Assembly: GCA_018971775.1 (NCBI GenBank)
Contig: JAGXAB010000028.1
Location: 1-64,000 of the forward strand
Length of the DNA stretch: 64,000 nt
Reading direction: 5' to 3'
Origin: Cyanobacteria bacterium REEB67
Lineage (GTDB): Bacteria; Cyanobacteriota; Vampirovibrionia; Obscuribacterales; Obscuribacteraceae
The position numbers and the translations under genes are program-made. The notes under the pieces are model-generated. The model had not been told where the DNA came from, ran no database searches, and worked only from the letters and a program-made list of their open reading frames with translations. This document shows, in pieces, positions 1-9,221 of the stretch (its first letter is position 1; each line of letters opens with the position of its first letter).

Positions 1-714
1 ATCGAATTGCAGCTTTTCAGACCGGGCCGCATACTGGCTCCGGTCCGAAGCGGAGTAGTAACCGCCGGAGAGACGGATGCGACGGATCTGCGATCCGTTG
101 GCCAGTTGAATCAGCAGGGGCAGGTCGGCTGGTACCGAAGAGATGCGCAAGGTATCGAGACTCCTGATTTTGACCAGCTCCTGGCAAGTATCGGCATCGG
201 GAGCGCAATTGGACAGATAGAGCTTGACGAAATGGGGACAGTCAGCTGCTCAACGTGGGCCAGACCATCGAGCGCCGCCAGCACTTCATCAGTCAGACAA
301 AAAGAATTGCGCGAAAGGAAGAGCAGTTTGGTCCAGTGACTGGCGCTGCGCAAAATCTCAGCCAGCTCGTGCGTGCGCTGCGCTTCGCCCTTGCTCTCTG
401 CACTATTGACCTGATGCTGATTGCTCAGGACCCTGGGCGCGGCTTCGGCGGCCGCCTCGATGCCGATCGGTTCGCCGATTTGCAGGCGTTTGATATCGTG
501 GATAACGTCTTGCATCGTTTGATAACGGCTCGGGACTCATATAGTATGGCGACCCGAAAATCTGACCGGGAGCAGTGAGAGCTTGGCAGTCACGATTTGC
601 AGACGAGGATATTTTGGCAATGCCAAAATCAACAATTTTCACAAATGGTGCGGCACTGGCAGCGGCGCCTGCGTAGACGGTTTTTGTCTCATCATCACTG
701 GCGGAGTTCGTCAA
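1..714 (-). pseudogene. Decayed Ser/Thr kinase-LRR gene (fragment)
   Basis: Remnant of a Hanks-type Ser/Thr kinase followed by leucine-rich-like repeats, cut by the left edge of the window. Near 640 the minus strand encodes VKIVDFGIAKI (DFG segment) followed by GSPYYMSPE (the APE end of the activation segment). Almost the whole C-lobe is then missing, and the reading jumps to RYQTMQDVIHDIKRLQIGEP, which matches the last kinase helix of the gene at 39113. That join needs a frame change near 510. A second frame change near 245 is needed to keep the LRR-like part open (HVEQLTVP, then HFVKLYLSNCAPDADTCQEL). The N-lobe with its glycine loop and lysine is absent. Internal deletion plus two frameshifts make this a pseudogene. 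Kinase homology is clear; the LRR label is less certain. Confidence 0.75.
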
Positions 715-820
715 TCGCCATCCTCAAAATTGACCGGGCTCCGCGATTAAGTCTGGCAGGATGGAGGCATGATGTAAAATAAAAATTCCCCGAACTATTA
801 ACAACTGTGAGAATGAGTTG

Positions 821-1171
821 ATGCACACCCTTGAGGAAACTCGCCTCTTCTGGCCCGATACAAGCCTCTGGGACGGCTTCAGCGTCAGTGATTTGCTGGC
901 GGAAATACAGCAATTTGGCCTTACTACTTTTGACAGGCTCGATGTCAACGGCGATGGATTTATTTCGGCGGCGGAACTAGAAAGAGCGCTCCAGTTAAAC
1001 GAGCTAAACTGGCGCGAGAAAAATTACGTGCGGTTTCTATTGACCAATGCCGAGACAATCGGCCGTGCTTTTGACGATAACGATGGCGTCAGCCCCTGCG
1101 GCATATCGCGCCACGATCTTATCCTGGGCATTTCGCGCAACGACCTGATCGAGTATTTCAGCAAGCTCTGA
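821..1171 (+). CDS. EF-hand calcium-binding protein
   Basis: Small 116-residue protein without a signal peptide. Residues 41-52 form a canonical EF-hand loop: D41, N43, D45, G46, an aliphatic residue at 48, and E52 as the bidentate ligand. A second acidic loop (DDNDG near residue 87) has a three-residue insertion and would be a degenerate hand. EF-hand proteins bind Ca2+ as sensors or buffers; no partner can be named. The TTG at 818 is also in frame, but the adjacent ATG at 821 is preferred. It stands alone between a kinase-LRR remnant and a membrane protein gene. Confidence 0.8.
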   Translation: MHTLEETRLFWPDTSLWDGFSVSDLLAEIQQFGLTTFDRLDVNGDGFISAAELERALQLNELNWREKNYVRFLLTNAETIGRAFDDNDGVSPCGISRHDLILGISRNDLIEYFSKL

Positions 1172-1342
1172 TCGACGAACGGACCGGTCAGGCAGCCAAA
1201 GACACGAGATTCGTCTTTTATCGTGCCACCACTTATGGTGTGGAGGGCCGCTTTTCAAGAGCTGCAATTGGCGACCGGCTAGGGGTACAATGCAAACTTA
1301 TCGATAAAAAGTGCCGTGGTGCCCCCAGCCCGTTGGAGTCAG

Positions 1343-3874
1343 ATGAGCCCGCCAGACCAAGAACCGCTTGAAAAAGCAGCCGGCAAGCCGGAACACATCG
1401 GAGTAATGATTGGCCTTTGCGCCATCTCCGCCTCAACACTGATTGTCGAAATCTGTCTGACAAAATTCCTTGGCTGCAAAATTTTCCACCATTTGTCCTA
1501 CGCCGTCCTGAGCATGGTCATCTTAAGCTTTGGCGCATCGGGCGCCTTTGTCTACATGCTGCCCCGACTTTTCCCGGGAAGCGGCGGCGAAGCCTGGCGT
1601 CCGGCCTGGAAAGCAGCAGCACTCTACGCCATTTTTCTCGGCCTGGCCATCCCCTTCTTCTGCTGGTTTCCCTGGGATCCCTACATCCGCGAACTGGATG
1701 CCACCAAGCGTTTCCTGGCGCAACCGATTTACTTCCTCACTTTTTCGATCCCGATGTTTCTAGCCGGCCTCTGCATCAGCCAGACGCTTTCGGCCAGTCG
1801 CCGTTCGGTAGCGCGTATCTATTTCTTTGACTTGCTAGCGGCCGCGATCGGCGCTTCACTCTGTCCGATCTTGCTGATCGCAGTGGGAGGCTACGGCACG
1901 ATTGCCATTAGCTGCCTGCTTGGTGTGATCGCTTCTGTCGCCTTTTTCCTGGCGGCCAGTGCGGAAAGCGCTGAGCCAGACAGCTCAATTTCAGAAAGCG
2001 CAGCTGCAGAAAGCGCAGCGATAAAAGTTTCACCTACAAAAAACTCTTTCGGTAGCGCTATCCCTTACTGGGTAGCGGCAGCCGGGGCCGTCGTCGTGCT
2101 CCTGCTTTATCCGGACTGGGCAATCAAACAATTTGGTTTCGACATCCGCTCATCTAAAGATTGGGGACAGATAGTCTTCGTCAAAGAGTTTGGCGGTATT
2201 CGCAGCACACACTGGAATGCCATTGCCCGCGTCGACGTCTCAAAAACAGCCACTTCCAAAAACAGACAATACCGTTATGGTCTCGCTCCAGATTCGTATA
2301 AGAAAGACATCTATGGTCGTTATGTCCTTCTCGACGGCGGCGCCAATACGCGACAATTTAAAATCGACGGCAGCATCGCCCAGGAGACTTATCTTGGCGA
2401 CGCGCTCTGGGCCAGCCCCTACGTCGCCGAAGGCAATGCCGCGCATAGTCTCGTCATCGGTGGCGGCGGCGGAATCGATATTTTGATCGCCAAATTTTTC
2501 AAGACAAAGGACGTAGACGTTGCCGAGGTTAATCCCTCTATTTACGACCTGCTCACCGGCAAAATCGACGATCAGGAAAAAGAATACTCACCCTGGCTAC
2601 AGTCTGATGCCAATTCCAAAATCAACATATTTTTGAGCGAGGCCAGACACTTCTGCACGACCCGCCCGGACAATACTTATGACATCATTCAGGCCAGCGG
2701 CGTCGACACCCTGACCGCCATCACCACCGGTGGCATGTCCCTGGTCGAGAATTATCTCTATACGACAAACGCCGTCCGCGAATATCTGCGCATCCTCAAG
2801 CCAAATGGCGTCGTCTCGCTCACCCACTGGCGCGAAGTCTATCGTCCTACCGGCAAGCGCATGTTCGTCACCTATCTCCAGTTGCTCGACAGCCTGGGCG
2901 TCAAAGAGCCCTGGAAGCAGGTCGTGGTTGTCGGCGGTCTGGAGTGGACCGATTCGATTTTGAAGAAGACGCCCTTCACCGATGCTGAACTGGAACGGCT
3001 GCGCCAGTGGACCAAACGTACCGGCCAGGTGATGCTATTCGATCCGGGAAGGCCAGGCAGCAGCGAACCCTGGTACGACAAGATGGGCTTCGCCAGCGCC
3101 AACGAGCGCCCCAAATTGATCGATGAATTTCCCACCCATCTTTTTGCCGTCAATGACGACAAGCCCTATTTCTACAATCAGATTAAAGACGAAAATGCCC
3201 TGATGACGTCGCCCTGGGCTTCCACACCAGTTTCACTGATCTATGCCACTCTATTTGGTGCCCTGCTGCTTGTCTTCGGTCCCCTGCTGCGCTACGACAA
3301 TCGCAAGCTGGCCGGCCAGATATTGCCCTTTACCGTCTTTTTTGCGATCTGCGGCTTCGCCTTCCTGCTCTACGAAACGACGATCATTCAGCTCTTTTCG
3401 ATCTTCGTCGGCGGCCCGACTTACGCACTATCCGTAGTACTGGTCAGCGTTCTTACAGGTTATGCGATCGGAAGCTTCCTCTCTCAATATTTGAAAATCA
3501 ACAGCCGCACTTTCATCGTCATCGGCCTTGGCTTATGCGCCCTCATGATCGCACTCTGGCTGGGAGTGCCGACCTTGACAAAGAGCCTGCTCGGCCTCGA
3601 ACAACCGGCTCGCATCTTGATCTGCGCCCTTGTCACGTTCCTTTCTTCCATTTGCACCGGACTACCCGTCTCTCTGGCGATGAATTCCCTGCGTCAGCGC
3701 TACGGCAGCGCCGTCGCCTGGATGTGGGCCGTGAGCTCGGCTTTCAATGCACTCGGAGGCGTCGCCTTCGTGGCGATTACACTGGCGACGGGCATTTCGA
3801 GTTGCATGCTAATCGTGGCGGCGCTTTATCTGATCGGCAATTTGATCTTCGCCGCGGAAGTGCGGGGCAAGTAG
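1343..3874 (+). CDS. Multi-pass membrane protein with spermidine-synthase-like domain
   Basis: About 843 residues with three parts: roughly seven hydrophobic segments, a soluble Rossmann domain, and a second set of about seven segments. The middle domain resembles spermidine synthases: VIGGGGGIDILIAKFF is the glycine-rich SAM/dcSAM loop, followed by the acidic VAEVNPSI and later by YLRILKPNGVVSLTHW. Membrane-fused spermidine-synthase-like proteins are common in bacteria and mostly uncharacterised, so true aminopropyltransferase activity is not established. The start is uncertain. GTG at 1316 is in frame, but ATG at 1343 has GGAG just upstream and begins MSPPDQEP. No operon partner is seen. 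Confidence 0.75.
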   Translation: MSPPDQEPLEKAAGKPEHIGVMIGLCAISASTLIVEICLTKFLGCKIFHHLSYAVLSMVILSFGASGAFVYMLPRLFPGSGGEAWRPAWKAAALYAIFLGLAIPFFCWFPWDPYIRELDATKRFLAQPIYFLTFSIPMFLAGLCISQTLSASRRSVARIYFFDLLAAAIGASLCPILLIAVGGYGTIAISCLLGVIASVAFFLAASAESAEPDSSISESAAAESAAIKVSPTKNSFGSAIPYWVAAAGAVVVLLLYPDWAIKQFGFDIRSSKDWGQIVFVKEFGGIRSTHWNAIARVDVSKTATSKNRQYRYGLAPDSYKKDIYGRYVLLDGGANTRQFKIDGSIAQETYLGDALWASPYVAEGNAAHSLVIGGGGGIDILIAKFFKTKDVDVAEVNPSIYDLLTGKIDDQEKEYSPWLQSDANSKINIFLSEARHFCTTRPDNTYDIIQASGVDTLTAITTGGMSLVENYLYTTNAVREYLRILKPNGVVSLTHWREVYRPTGKRMFVTYLQLLDSLGVKEPWKQVVVVGGLEWTDSILKKTPFTDAELERLRQWTKRTGQVMLFDPGRPGSSEPWYDKMGFASANERPKLIDEFPTHLFAVNDDKPYFYNQIKDENALMTSPWASTPVSLIYATLFGALLLVFGPLLRYDNRKLAGQILPFTVFFAICGFAFLLYETTIIQLFSIFVGGPTYALSVVLVSVLTGYAIGSFLSQYLKINSRTFIVIGLGLCALMIALWLGVPTLTKSLLGLEQPARILICALVTFLSSICTGLPVSLAMNSLRQRYGSAVAWMWAVSSAFNALGGVAFVAITLATGISSCMLIVAALYLIGNLIFAAEVRGK

Positions 3875-3925
3875 AGACATCTAGAGAAAAGTACAGACAT
3901 CTAGAGAGAAGTAGACGCAAACAGG
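3875..3925 (+). repeat. Short direct repeat after the membrane protein gene
   Basis: Two near-identical copies of GACATCTAGAGA followed by AAGTA lie back to back directly after the stop codon at 3874. They do not form an obvious hairpin or T-run. This may simply be a small tandem duplication. Confidence 0.5.
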
Positions 3926-4011
3926 GGCCAAGAATCGGCAAATTTCATTAATATAACGATTCAAACGCAACGCATGTCATACACTGAGGCAATTGTTGCT
4001 GCGAGGTTCTC

Positions 4012-4254
4012 ATGTCAGACGATATAAAACTGCAAGATAAAAATGCTACCTGGGCCACGGATTTGTTGTCCGAGCTGGAAGCATTGCAGATTGGTAGCGC
4101 CGATGAGGGATATGGCCAGCTTCTTCAGGAAGCGAAAATCGTTAGCTTGCAGACAATCAAAGACGTGATTCTGGCGACTGAAAATCCGCTCGATACCAAG
4201 AACCGATTGCTCGAATTCTGGAAGACTAATTCGCTGAACACCGGCTTGAATTAA
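4012..4254 (+). CDS. Small acidic hypothetical protein
   Basis: 80 residues, soluble, largely predicted helical, no cysteine motif and no signal peptide. A GAGG lies about six bases before the ATG. Its stop is 38 bases from the convergent stop of the TPR gene at 4293. I do not recognise a family; coding status rests on the good ribosome binding site and the isolated clean frame. Confidence 0.55.
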   Translation: MSDDIKLQDKNATWATDLLSELEALQIGSADEGYGQLLQEAKIVSLQTIKDVILATENPLDTKNRLLEFWKTNSLNTGLN

Positions 4255-4292
4255 GCAACGAAGCACCCAGCGTCTGCGCACTGCAAGAAAAT

Positions 4293-5033
4293 TCAGTGCA
4301 TGCCCTGAATTTTTTTGTCGGCATCTTCTTTGACCTTCTTGATGCGAGCATCGTATTCGGTATTAAGGCGCTCCAGCTCGACCGGATCCGAGAGATAGCG
4401 AGTACCGTCCGAAAGCCTGCGGAAGCGGCGGTTGGCGCTGGCATTGCAATTATCAATCGCCTCTTGCTTTTCAACCCGCAGCCGCGCCACCTCATCCTCC
4501 GCCGCCTTACGCACCCACTTTTTATTTTCCTCCAGAGCGCGCTCCTGCGGACTGAGGTTTTTGCTTGCGTCGGAGCCGTCTGCGCCGGCGAGCGGATCGA
4601 CCGGAGCGGCCGAAGCCGCGGCGCCGCCTGCACTGCCGCCACTACTTCCGCCTGCACTGCCGGGGCCAGCACCAAGGCCACCCAGTGCCTTCTGGCAAGC
4701 GGCGTAGACTTCCGCTGTCGGATGGCAGTGTTGACAGGTTTCGTATTCGGCCCGAGCCTGTGAATTTTGACCAAGGGCCAGATATGTATGACCAAGATAG
4801 TAGTGACCGGGCCAGAAGGCCGGATATTTCTTGACTGTATCTTCGAGTAAGGGCCGCGCTTCCGAGTATTTGCGAGCGCTATACAGCTCGCAGGCCTTGC
4901 TGAAATCCTGGGCCGCCAGTGCCGGCGCCGGAACGACCAGCAATAGTACGGGGGCGGCTGACAGGTTGATTAAGCAGGGCAAGATCAATAACTTGGCCAG
5001 GCGGGCAAGCGGAAAATGGTCCAGGCGCTTCAT
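4293..5033 (-). CDS. Secreted TPR-containing protein
   Basis: 246 residues. An N-terminal hydrophobic segment ends at APALAAQ, a likely signal peptidase site. Residues about 43-110 form two TPR-like units (FSKACELYSARKYSEARPLL and PGHYYLGHTYLALGQNSQAR). A Gly/Ala/Ser linker (about 118-150) leads to a charged helical C-terminus rich in Lys, Arg and Glu, likely coiled coil. TPR units suggest protein-protein contacts outside the cytoplasm. The ATG at 5033 is preceded by GAGGAAAG. It diverges from the membrane TPR gene at 5202. Confidence 0.75.
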   Translation of the reverse strand: MKRLDHFPLARLAKLLILPCLINLSAAPVLLLVVPAPALAAQDFSKACELYSARKYSEARPLLEDTVKKYPAFWPGHYYLGHTYLALGQNSQARAEYETCQHCHPTAEVYAACQKALGGLGAGPGSAGGSSGGSAGGAAASAAPVDPLAGADGSDASKNLSPQERALEENKKWVRKAAEDEVARLRVEKQEAIDNCNASANRRFRRLSDGTRYLSDPVELERLNTEYDARIKKVKEDADKKIQGMH

Positions 5034-5201
5034 AACTTTCCTCGTAGTCAGTACAAGCTATTTGCCTCGAAGCGGCAATTTTCTCACGGCGTTGGCGGTA
5101 AAATAAGGCTCAGATGCCGAGCAACCGCAGAGGTTTTTCACCCTGATGAAATTGTCGCCAGCCAAAGTCGCCTGTTTGGTCAATGCGCAGAAGAAGCATT
5201 T

Positions 5202-6686
5202 ATGAACGTTGCCCAAGAGTTTTATAAAATCCCGCGCAACTGGCGCGTCGTACTCTTCATTTTTTTATGCGCCGGACTTGGCCTGGCCTGGGGCATTTAC
5301 GAGTTGACCATGCCAGTTTTAATGCTTTCCTTTGTGGGCATTTATGTGGTGCTTTTGCTACCGGATGTGATGGCTTCGCAGGCAGGCCGCCTCGTGCGCA
5401 TCGGCCGCGTCGATGAGGGCATACGCCTCTGTAAACGAGCCCTCAAGCTCGAACCGGGGAGCTATTTAGCCAGCGTCAATCTCGGATTTGGCTACTATAA
5501 AAAAGGCCTGGCAGCAGAGGCTGTCGAGACTTTCGACGAAGTTGTCAAAAATTACCCCGATAAGCACATTGCCTATATAAACCGGGCCGCTTCGCGTTTT
5601 TTGCTCCATGATTACGAAGGCTCAATTGCCGATGCCGATAAGTCAATTCAGCTGGCACCTCATGATACCCGCGCCTACGTCAACAAAAGCGCGGCATTAA
5701 TCGGCCAGCATCGCTACGAAGAGTGCCTGGCTCTGCTGGAAAATATGCGGACGCTTCGACAGCATCCCGACTATGTGGCGCACAATCGAATGTTTTGCAA
5801 AGCACAACTTTCAAGATTGGACGAAGCTGAGCAAGAATGGCTCCAAGCCAAAGTAACGGACCCGCACCTGACGCACCTGGGGAAGGTTTGGCTGACTTTT
5901 GAAAAAAGCGATTTTAGTGAAGTGCTGGCGCAAAGTGCCGAAATCCGAGATGACTCGGCGGACGCGAAAGTCTATCGCTACTTGCGCTCTTGCGCCTATA
6001 CATGCCTTGGTGAAGGTGACCTCGCCGTGCGCGAGGCCTTTCAGTTGCTCGCCGATCAGCCTCAGTCCAAGCTCGGCCTCATAGCCCTGGCCCTGGCTTT
6101 CGCCAAAGCGCAGATGACCTCCGAAACACTCAAACTTTGCGACCGTCTCGATGCGTTTGACGATTTTTCGATAATTACTCACCTCACCCGGGCCCTATTT
6201 TTCATCGAAAACGCCGATTTTGAAAACGCCTCCGGCGAACTTCAAAAGGGCCTGAGCAAGTGCCCGACAAGCGCAGCACTGAGCGCAGCTCAGGTGATTG
6301 TTCAGGCCAATCAAGGCGAAGGGCAGGAGGCACTTTTGAAGGCTAAACGCCTGGTGAAGGCCAACACCAAAAATAGCCTGTGCTGGACCGCACTGGCTGA
6401 GGCGTATTTAGCCTGCGAGCAATTGGAAGCGGCCCTGGAAAGTATCGAAAAAAGCAAGGACCTCTATAGCTACAGTCCCCATATCTTCGCCCGAAAAGCT
6501 CACATACTCGCAAGACTGGGACGAAAGGAAGATGCAGCCCGCGTTGAAGCTGAAGGTCGCCGCTTGCAGGAGTACTTCCAAACAGGTGTCAATAGAGCCC
6601 TGCTCGATTACCCAGTCAACCTGATCGAAGCAATTTCGCAACTTCCTAAAAAACGGGCGGCCGGTGTTAAGCATGTAGAGGCCTGA
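5202..6686 (+). CDS. Membrane-anchored TPR protein
   Basis: About 494 residues. After a short N-terminus, two hydrophobic segments (about residues 15-55, VVLFIFLCAGLGLAW and LMLSFVGIYVVLLLP) anchor the protein. The rest is a long array of TPR-like helical pairs, for example IRLCKRALKLEPGSYLASVN and AYINRAASRFLLHDYEGSIA. It is probably a scaffold at the membrane. The open frame reaches back to 5016, but that would overlap the start of the divergent gene at 5033. ATG 5202 begins just before the first membrane segment and leaves a 168-bp shared promoter region. Confidence 0.75.
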   Translation: MNVAQEFYKIPRNWRVVLFIFLCAGLGLAWGIYELTMPVLMLSFVGIYVVLLLPDVMASQAGRLVRIGRVDEGIRLCKRALKLEPGSYLASVNLGFGYYKKGLAAEAVETFDEVVKNYPDKHIAYINRAASRFLLHDYEGSIADADKSIQLAPHDTRAYVNKSAALIGQHRYEECLALLENMRTLRQHPDYVAHNRMFCKAQLSRLDEAEQEWLQAKVTDPHLTHLGKVWLTFEKSDFSEVLAQSAEIRDDSADAKVYRYLRSCAYTCLGEGDLAVREAFQLLADQPQSKLGLIALALAFAKAQMTSETLKLCDRLDAFDDFSIITHLTRALFFIENADFENASGELQKGLSKCPTSAALSAAQVIVQANQGEGQEALLKAKRLVKANTKNSLCWTALAEAYLACEQLEAALESIEKSKDLYSYSPHIFARKAHILARLGRKEDAARVEAEGRRLQEYFQTGVNRALLDYPVNLIEAISQLPKKRAAGVKHVEA

Positions 6687-6735
6687 ATACGCCTGACAAA
6701 AACTACGGACATCATCGTCACCACTGGTCACAATT

Positions 6736-7386
6736 GTGAAAACTCATACTTTTGCCCTATCGCTGCTGCTACAACTCTGCCTGAGCACCAGTCTAATTAC
6801 AAGTTCCGCGGCGAGTGAGGCGGATAGGGCCGAGCAAACAAATGCTGGCGAGCGAACAGATGCTACCGAACAAGTGCCTGCTGCCGCCATCACCCTGACT
6901 GGCGGAGTGAGCAAGCGCGATACATATTCAAGGGCCTTGAAAAAACTGGCAGCCGGAATGGAACTGAGCAGCGATGAGTATCGTAGCCTCAATATAGGCA
7001 TCATTGGCTGCGACACAGATCGCACCTTCTTCACCAAACTGGCTACTGTTACTTCGCTATACGACGGCTGCCCGGCGAAGGAGGCTGGCATAAAACTGGG
7101 AGATCAAGAAGTCCAAGACGAGGCCAAGACGGAAGACGCCGACATCGCCGATCCAACGGTGCCAAAGTGGTCTTTCGGCTGCGGCGTAGCAGGGGATGCG
7201 GTTGAATTGACGATCAAGCGGCATGGAAAGATTCTGCATTTTCACCTGATTCGCATGAACATGGAAGACGTGCCCGACCTTAAATTACGCCATACATACG
7301 AAAAGCTCGTAAAACTGACTGGTGTTAACACCGGAAACGTCGAAATTCCGAAAGCGATGCTGGACACAATTACACAAGGCGACTGA
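6736..7386 (+). CDS. Secreted protein with PDZ-like domain
   Basis: 216 residues with a signal peptide (MKTHTFALSLLLQLCLSTSL, likely cleaved after SSAA). After an Ala/Glu/Thr-rich stretch, residues about 110-185 read like a PDZ domain: TSLYDGCPAKEAGIKLGDQEV, then DAVELTIKRHGKILHFHL. No protease domain is attached, so it may act as a peptide-binding periplasmic adaptor. The start is a GTG, 49 bases after the TPR gene stop, which makes co-transcription likely. The PDZ call is from motif shape only. Confidence 0.65.
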   Translation: MKTHTFALSLLLQLCLSTSLITSSAASEADRAEQTNAGERTDATEQVPAAAITLTGGVSKRDTYSRALKKLAAGMELSSDEYRSLNIGIIGCDTDRTFFTKLATVTSLYDGCPAKEAGIKLGDQEVQDEAKTEDADIADPTVPKWSFGCGVAGDAVELTIKRHGKILHFHLIRMNMEDVPDLKLRHTYEKLVKLTGVNTGNVEIPKAMLDTITQGD

Positions 7387-7443
7387 GAAAGCCCGCCCCG
7401 CTTGGCAGCATTCCGGTTGCCGTTGGGCTATAGTGAGCGTTGA

Positions 7444-7467
7444 GAGTCTTCCGAATTCGGAAGACTC
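7444..7467. repeat. Palindromic repeat copy 1
   Basis: A 24-bp perfect palindrome whose 20-base core is GTCTTCCGAATTCGGAAGAC, with an EcoRI-type GAATTC at the centre. It lies 58 bases after the PDZ-like gene stop and is followed by ATTTTTG. Read as RNA it could form a stem of about ten pairs with an AATT loop, so a terminator role is possible. Confidence 0.85.
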
Positions 7468-7483
7468 ATTTTTGAGCTGAAGA

Positions 7484-7503
7484 GTCTTCCGAATTCGGAA
7501 GAC
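7484..7503. repeat. Palindromic repeat copy 2
   Basis: A 20-bp perfect palindrome with the same core as the copy 38 bases upstream and the same orientation of flanks (GAGTC on the left). The two copies form a tandem pair between convergent genes (PDZ-like protein ending 7386, methyltransferase ending 7553). No T-run follows this copy on the plus strand. Confidence 0.85.
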
Positions 7504-7552
7504 CCGGCGCAAACCGAGACAAGCCCCGGCGCCGAATTTCCGAAAAACCGGC

Positions 7553-8467
7553 TTATTTACAGCGGCGCATCCAGAAATTTCCCGGCCAGCATGTACCTTG
7601 ATCATACGAAGCGAAAGCTTTAGCCAGTCGCTCTGGATGTTTCAGGTGCATGTAGCTGCCGCCGAACAATACTTCAAAACTGTCGTTAAACATCAAAAAC
7701 GCCTGCAGTAGATATTGCTCGTTCCAGAAGCGCTGATGTTTGAACACCCATTCACGCGGATATTCAGCCGGCAAAAAGATGTCGTGGATGTGGACGATTA
7801 CACCCTTTTTCAGCCTGGGCAGAATTTCCAGATATTCATACTGCACATCAGATCCGATTTTGAGGACATGACTTGAGTCGATAAAAAGGATGTCGCCTTC
7901 GCCCAGAGCTTCAAATTCAGCAAGTGATGCCGTTTGCACCTTATCGCGAACCAACCTCGACATTCCGGGGAAACCAGCTTCCAGCACGGGATTAGGATAA
8001 GGCTCAATGGCCGTCAATTCGCATTTGATATTGTCAGCTGTTTCGTTTTTCAAGACGGCCTGTGCGGCCAGATAGGTGGAAAAGCCGGAACCAATTTCGA
8101 TCATTTTGCGCGGCTTGAAATGACGCACCATGCAATAAAGCATTTCGGCGTCTACCGATTGATAAGTGCCGTTGTTCAAATAAAACTGCGACGGCACATC
8201 ACCCTTGGTGCGCGGCAAAGCGTCGTATTCGGCTTTATAGGCGGCGGAAACAGTATCAAGAAATTGACATTGAGCCTCGTCTCGCATATCAACACCGACA
8301 AGAGCTGAGCGGCGGGCAAAAAGGGCATCGTCCAGCTCACGAGTGTCGGGAATCGGCTGGTAGAAATGATTGGGCACTACATGTAAGCCCAGACGCTCGA
8401 ATAAGTAGAATGACTTTCTGGCCATTCGGTGCCAGACTTTGACGCCTTTAGCGGATAACTTGCTCAT
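7553..8467 (-). CDS. Class I SAM-dependent methyltransferase
   Basis: About 304 residues, soluble. The central MIEIGSGFSTYLAAQAVL matches motif I of the Rossmann SAM-binding fold. Downstream come LTAIEPYP (acidic ribose contact), ILFIDSSHVLKIGSDVQYEY and VIVHIHDIFLP. This pattern belongs to the Methyltransf_24-type family, often found among glycan or small-molecule methyltransferases. The substrate is unknown. The frame stays open to 8509, but ATG at 8467 (MSKLSAKG) has GAGGG upstream and is preferred. Confidence 0.8.
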   Translation of the reverse strand: MSKLSAKGVKVWHRMARKSFYLFERLGLHVVPNHFYQPIPDTRELDDALFARRSALVGVDMRDEAQCQFLDTVSAAYKAEYDALPRTKGDVPSQFYLNNGTYQSVDAEMLYCMVRHFKPRKMIEIGSGFSTYLAAQAVLKNETADNIKCELTAIEPYPNPVLEAGFPGMSRLVRDKVQTASLAEFEALGEGDILFIDSSHVLKIGSDVQYEYLEILPRLKKGVIVHIHDIFLPAEYPREWVFKHQRFWNEQYLLQAFLMFNDSFEVLFGGSYMHLKHPERLAKAFASYDQGTCWPGNFWMRRCK

Positions 8468-8542
8468 GTGCCCTCGATTTAACGAGAGCGATAATAGCAA
8501 ACCTATCACCGCTCGGAGGCGGTCACGGCCCTTTTAAATGCT

Positions 8543-8932
8543 TCATTTAAAGCTGTCAAGCGGGAATGCGGTTCGGCCCGTGCAATGAGCTCCGTTGATA
8601 TCGGCACTCGGACCGGTCTGGCCTTCCTCAATAGTCAATTTGCATAGACCATTCGGATTTTTGCTTTCAGCGGCGCTCTTGATGCTTTGAAACATTTGCT
8701 TCTCCTCCGTCGCCAGTTTGGCAAAATCATTCTTCGCTGCTTCGCTCGGCGGCGCGTCGCTGGCGAGCGAATTAGTGCCTTCGGCCTTCACCGTCTTCAG
8801 ATAATCGCTGTGGTTCATCAAATCCATCGTGCAGAGGCTGATCTTTTCGACCACATCGTCGCGCCGACCGTAATTGAGATCGTCGGCGATCGAGCCCACG
8901 GAGGATTCGGAACAGGGCCGATGGTCAGTCAT
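8543..8932 (-). CDS. Hypothetical protein
   Basis: 129 residues, acidic and hydrophilic, with three scattered cysteines in the middle and C-terminal parts and one near the N-terminus. No signal peptide, membrane segment or recognised domain. It lies 75 bases upstream of the methyltransferase gene on the same strand and could share its transcript. Unrecognised. Confidence 0.5.
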   Translation of the reverse strand: MTDHRPCSESSVGSIADDLNYGRRDDVVEKISLCTMDLMNHSDYLKTVKAEGTNSLASDAPPSEAAKNDFAKLATEEKQMFQSIKSAAESKNPNGLCKLTIEEGQTGPSADINGAHCTGRTAFPLDSFK

Positions 8933-9080
8933 TGATAAATCCTCAGGACGACTTGAGTGTTGAAACCAGTGCGAGACCAGCTTGAGACTGGTGATGCGAC
9001 AGTCAGCATTCTAGTTTTACTGAAGCTTAGGAGCAAAGACGTGCAAAACACGTGAGTATGCTCGCCGGCCCATTAATGTT

Positions 9081-9177
9081 GGCCGGCGATGATGGCCGGC
9101 GATGGGCCGGCGAAGATGGCCGGCGATATTGGCCGGGGATGATGGCCGGCGATATTGGCCGGGGATGATGGCCGGCG
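9081..9177. repeat. GC-rich short tandem repeats
   Basis: About eight near copies of a GGCCGGCGAT-type unit. Inside it a 26-bp unit starting GATGGCCGGCGATATTGGCC occurs twice exactly (9115-9140 and 9141-9166) with a partial third copy. It lies directly before the broken sensor gene at 9222. It does not code in frame with either neighbour. This looks like a replication-slippage array. Confidence 0.8.
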
Positions 9178-9221
9178 GTCTGCTAACATAAGTCGATTCA
9201 TGTTGACACTAGCCGGAGCCT

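Noticed and set aside
7444-7503. CRISPR or integron attC sites from paired palindromes
   Set aside because: No regular spacing, no spacers, no integrase or cas genes, and the elements are perfect short palindromes.
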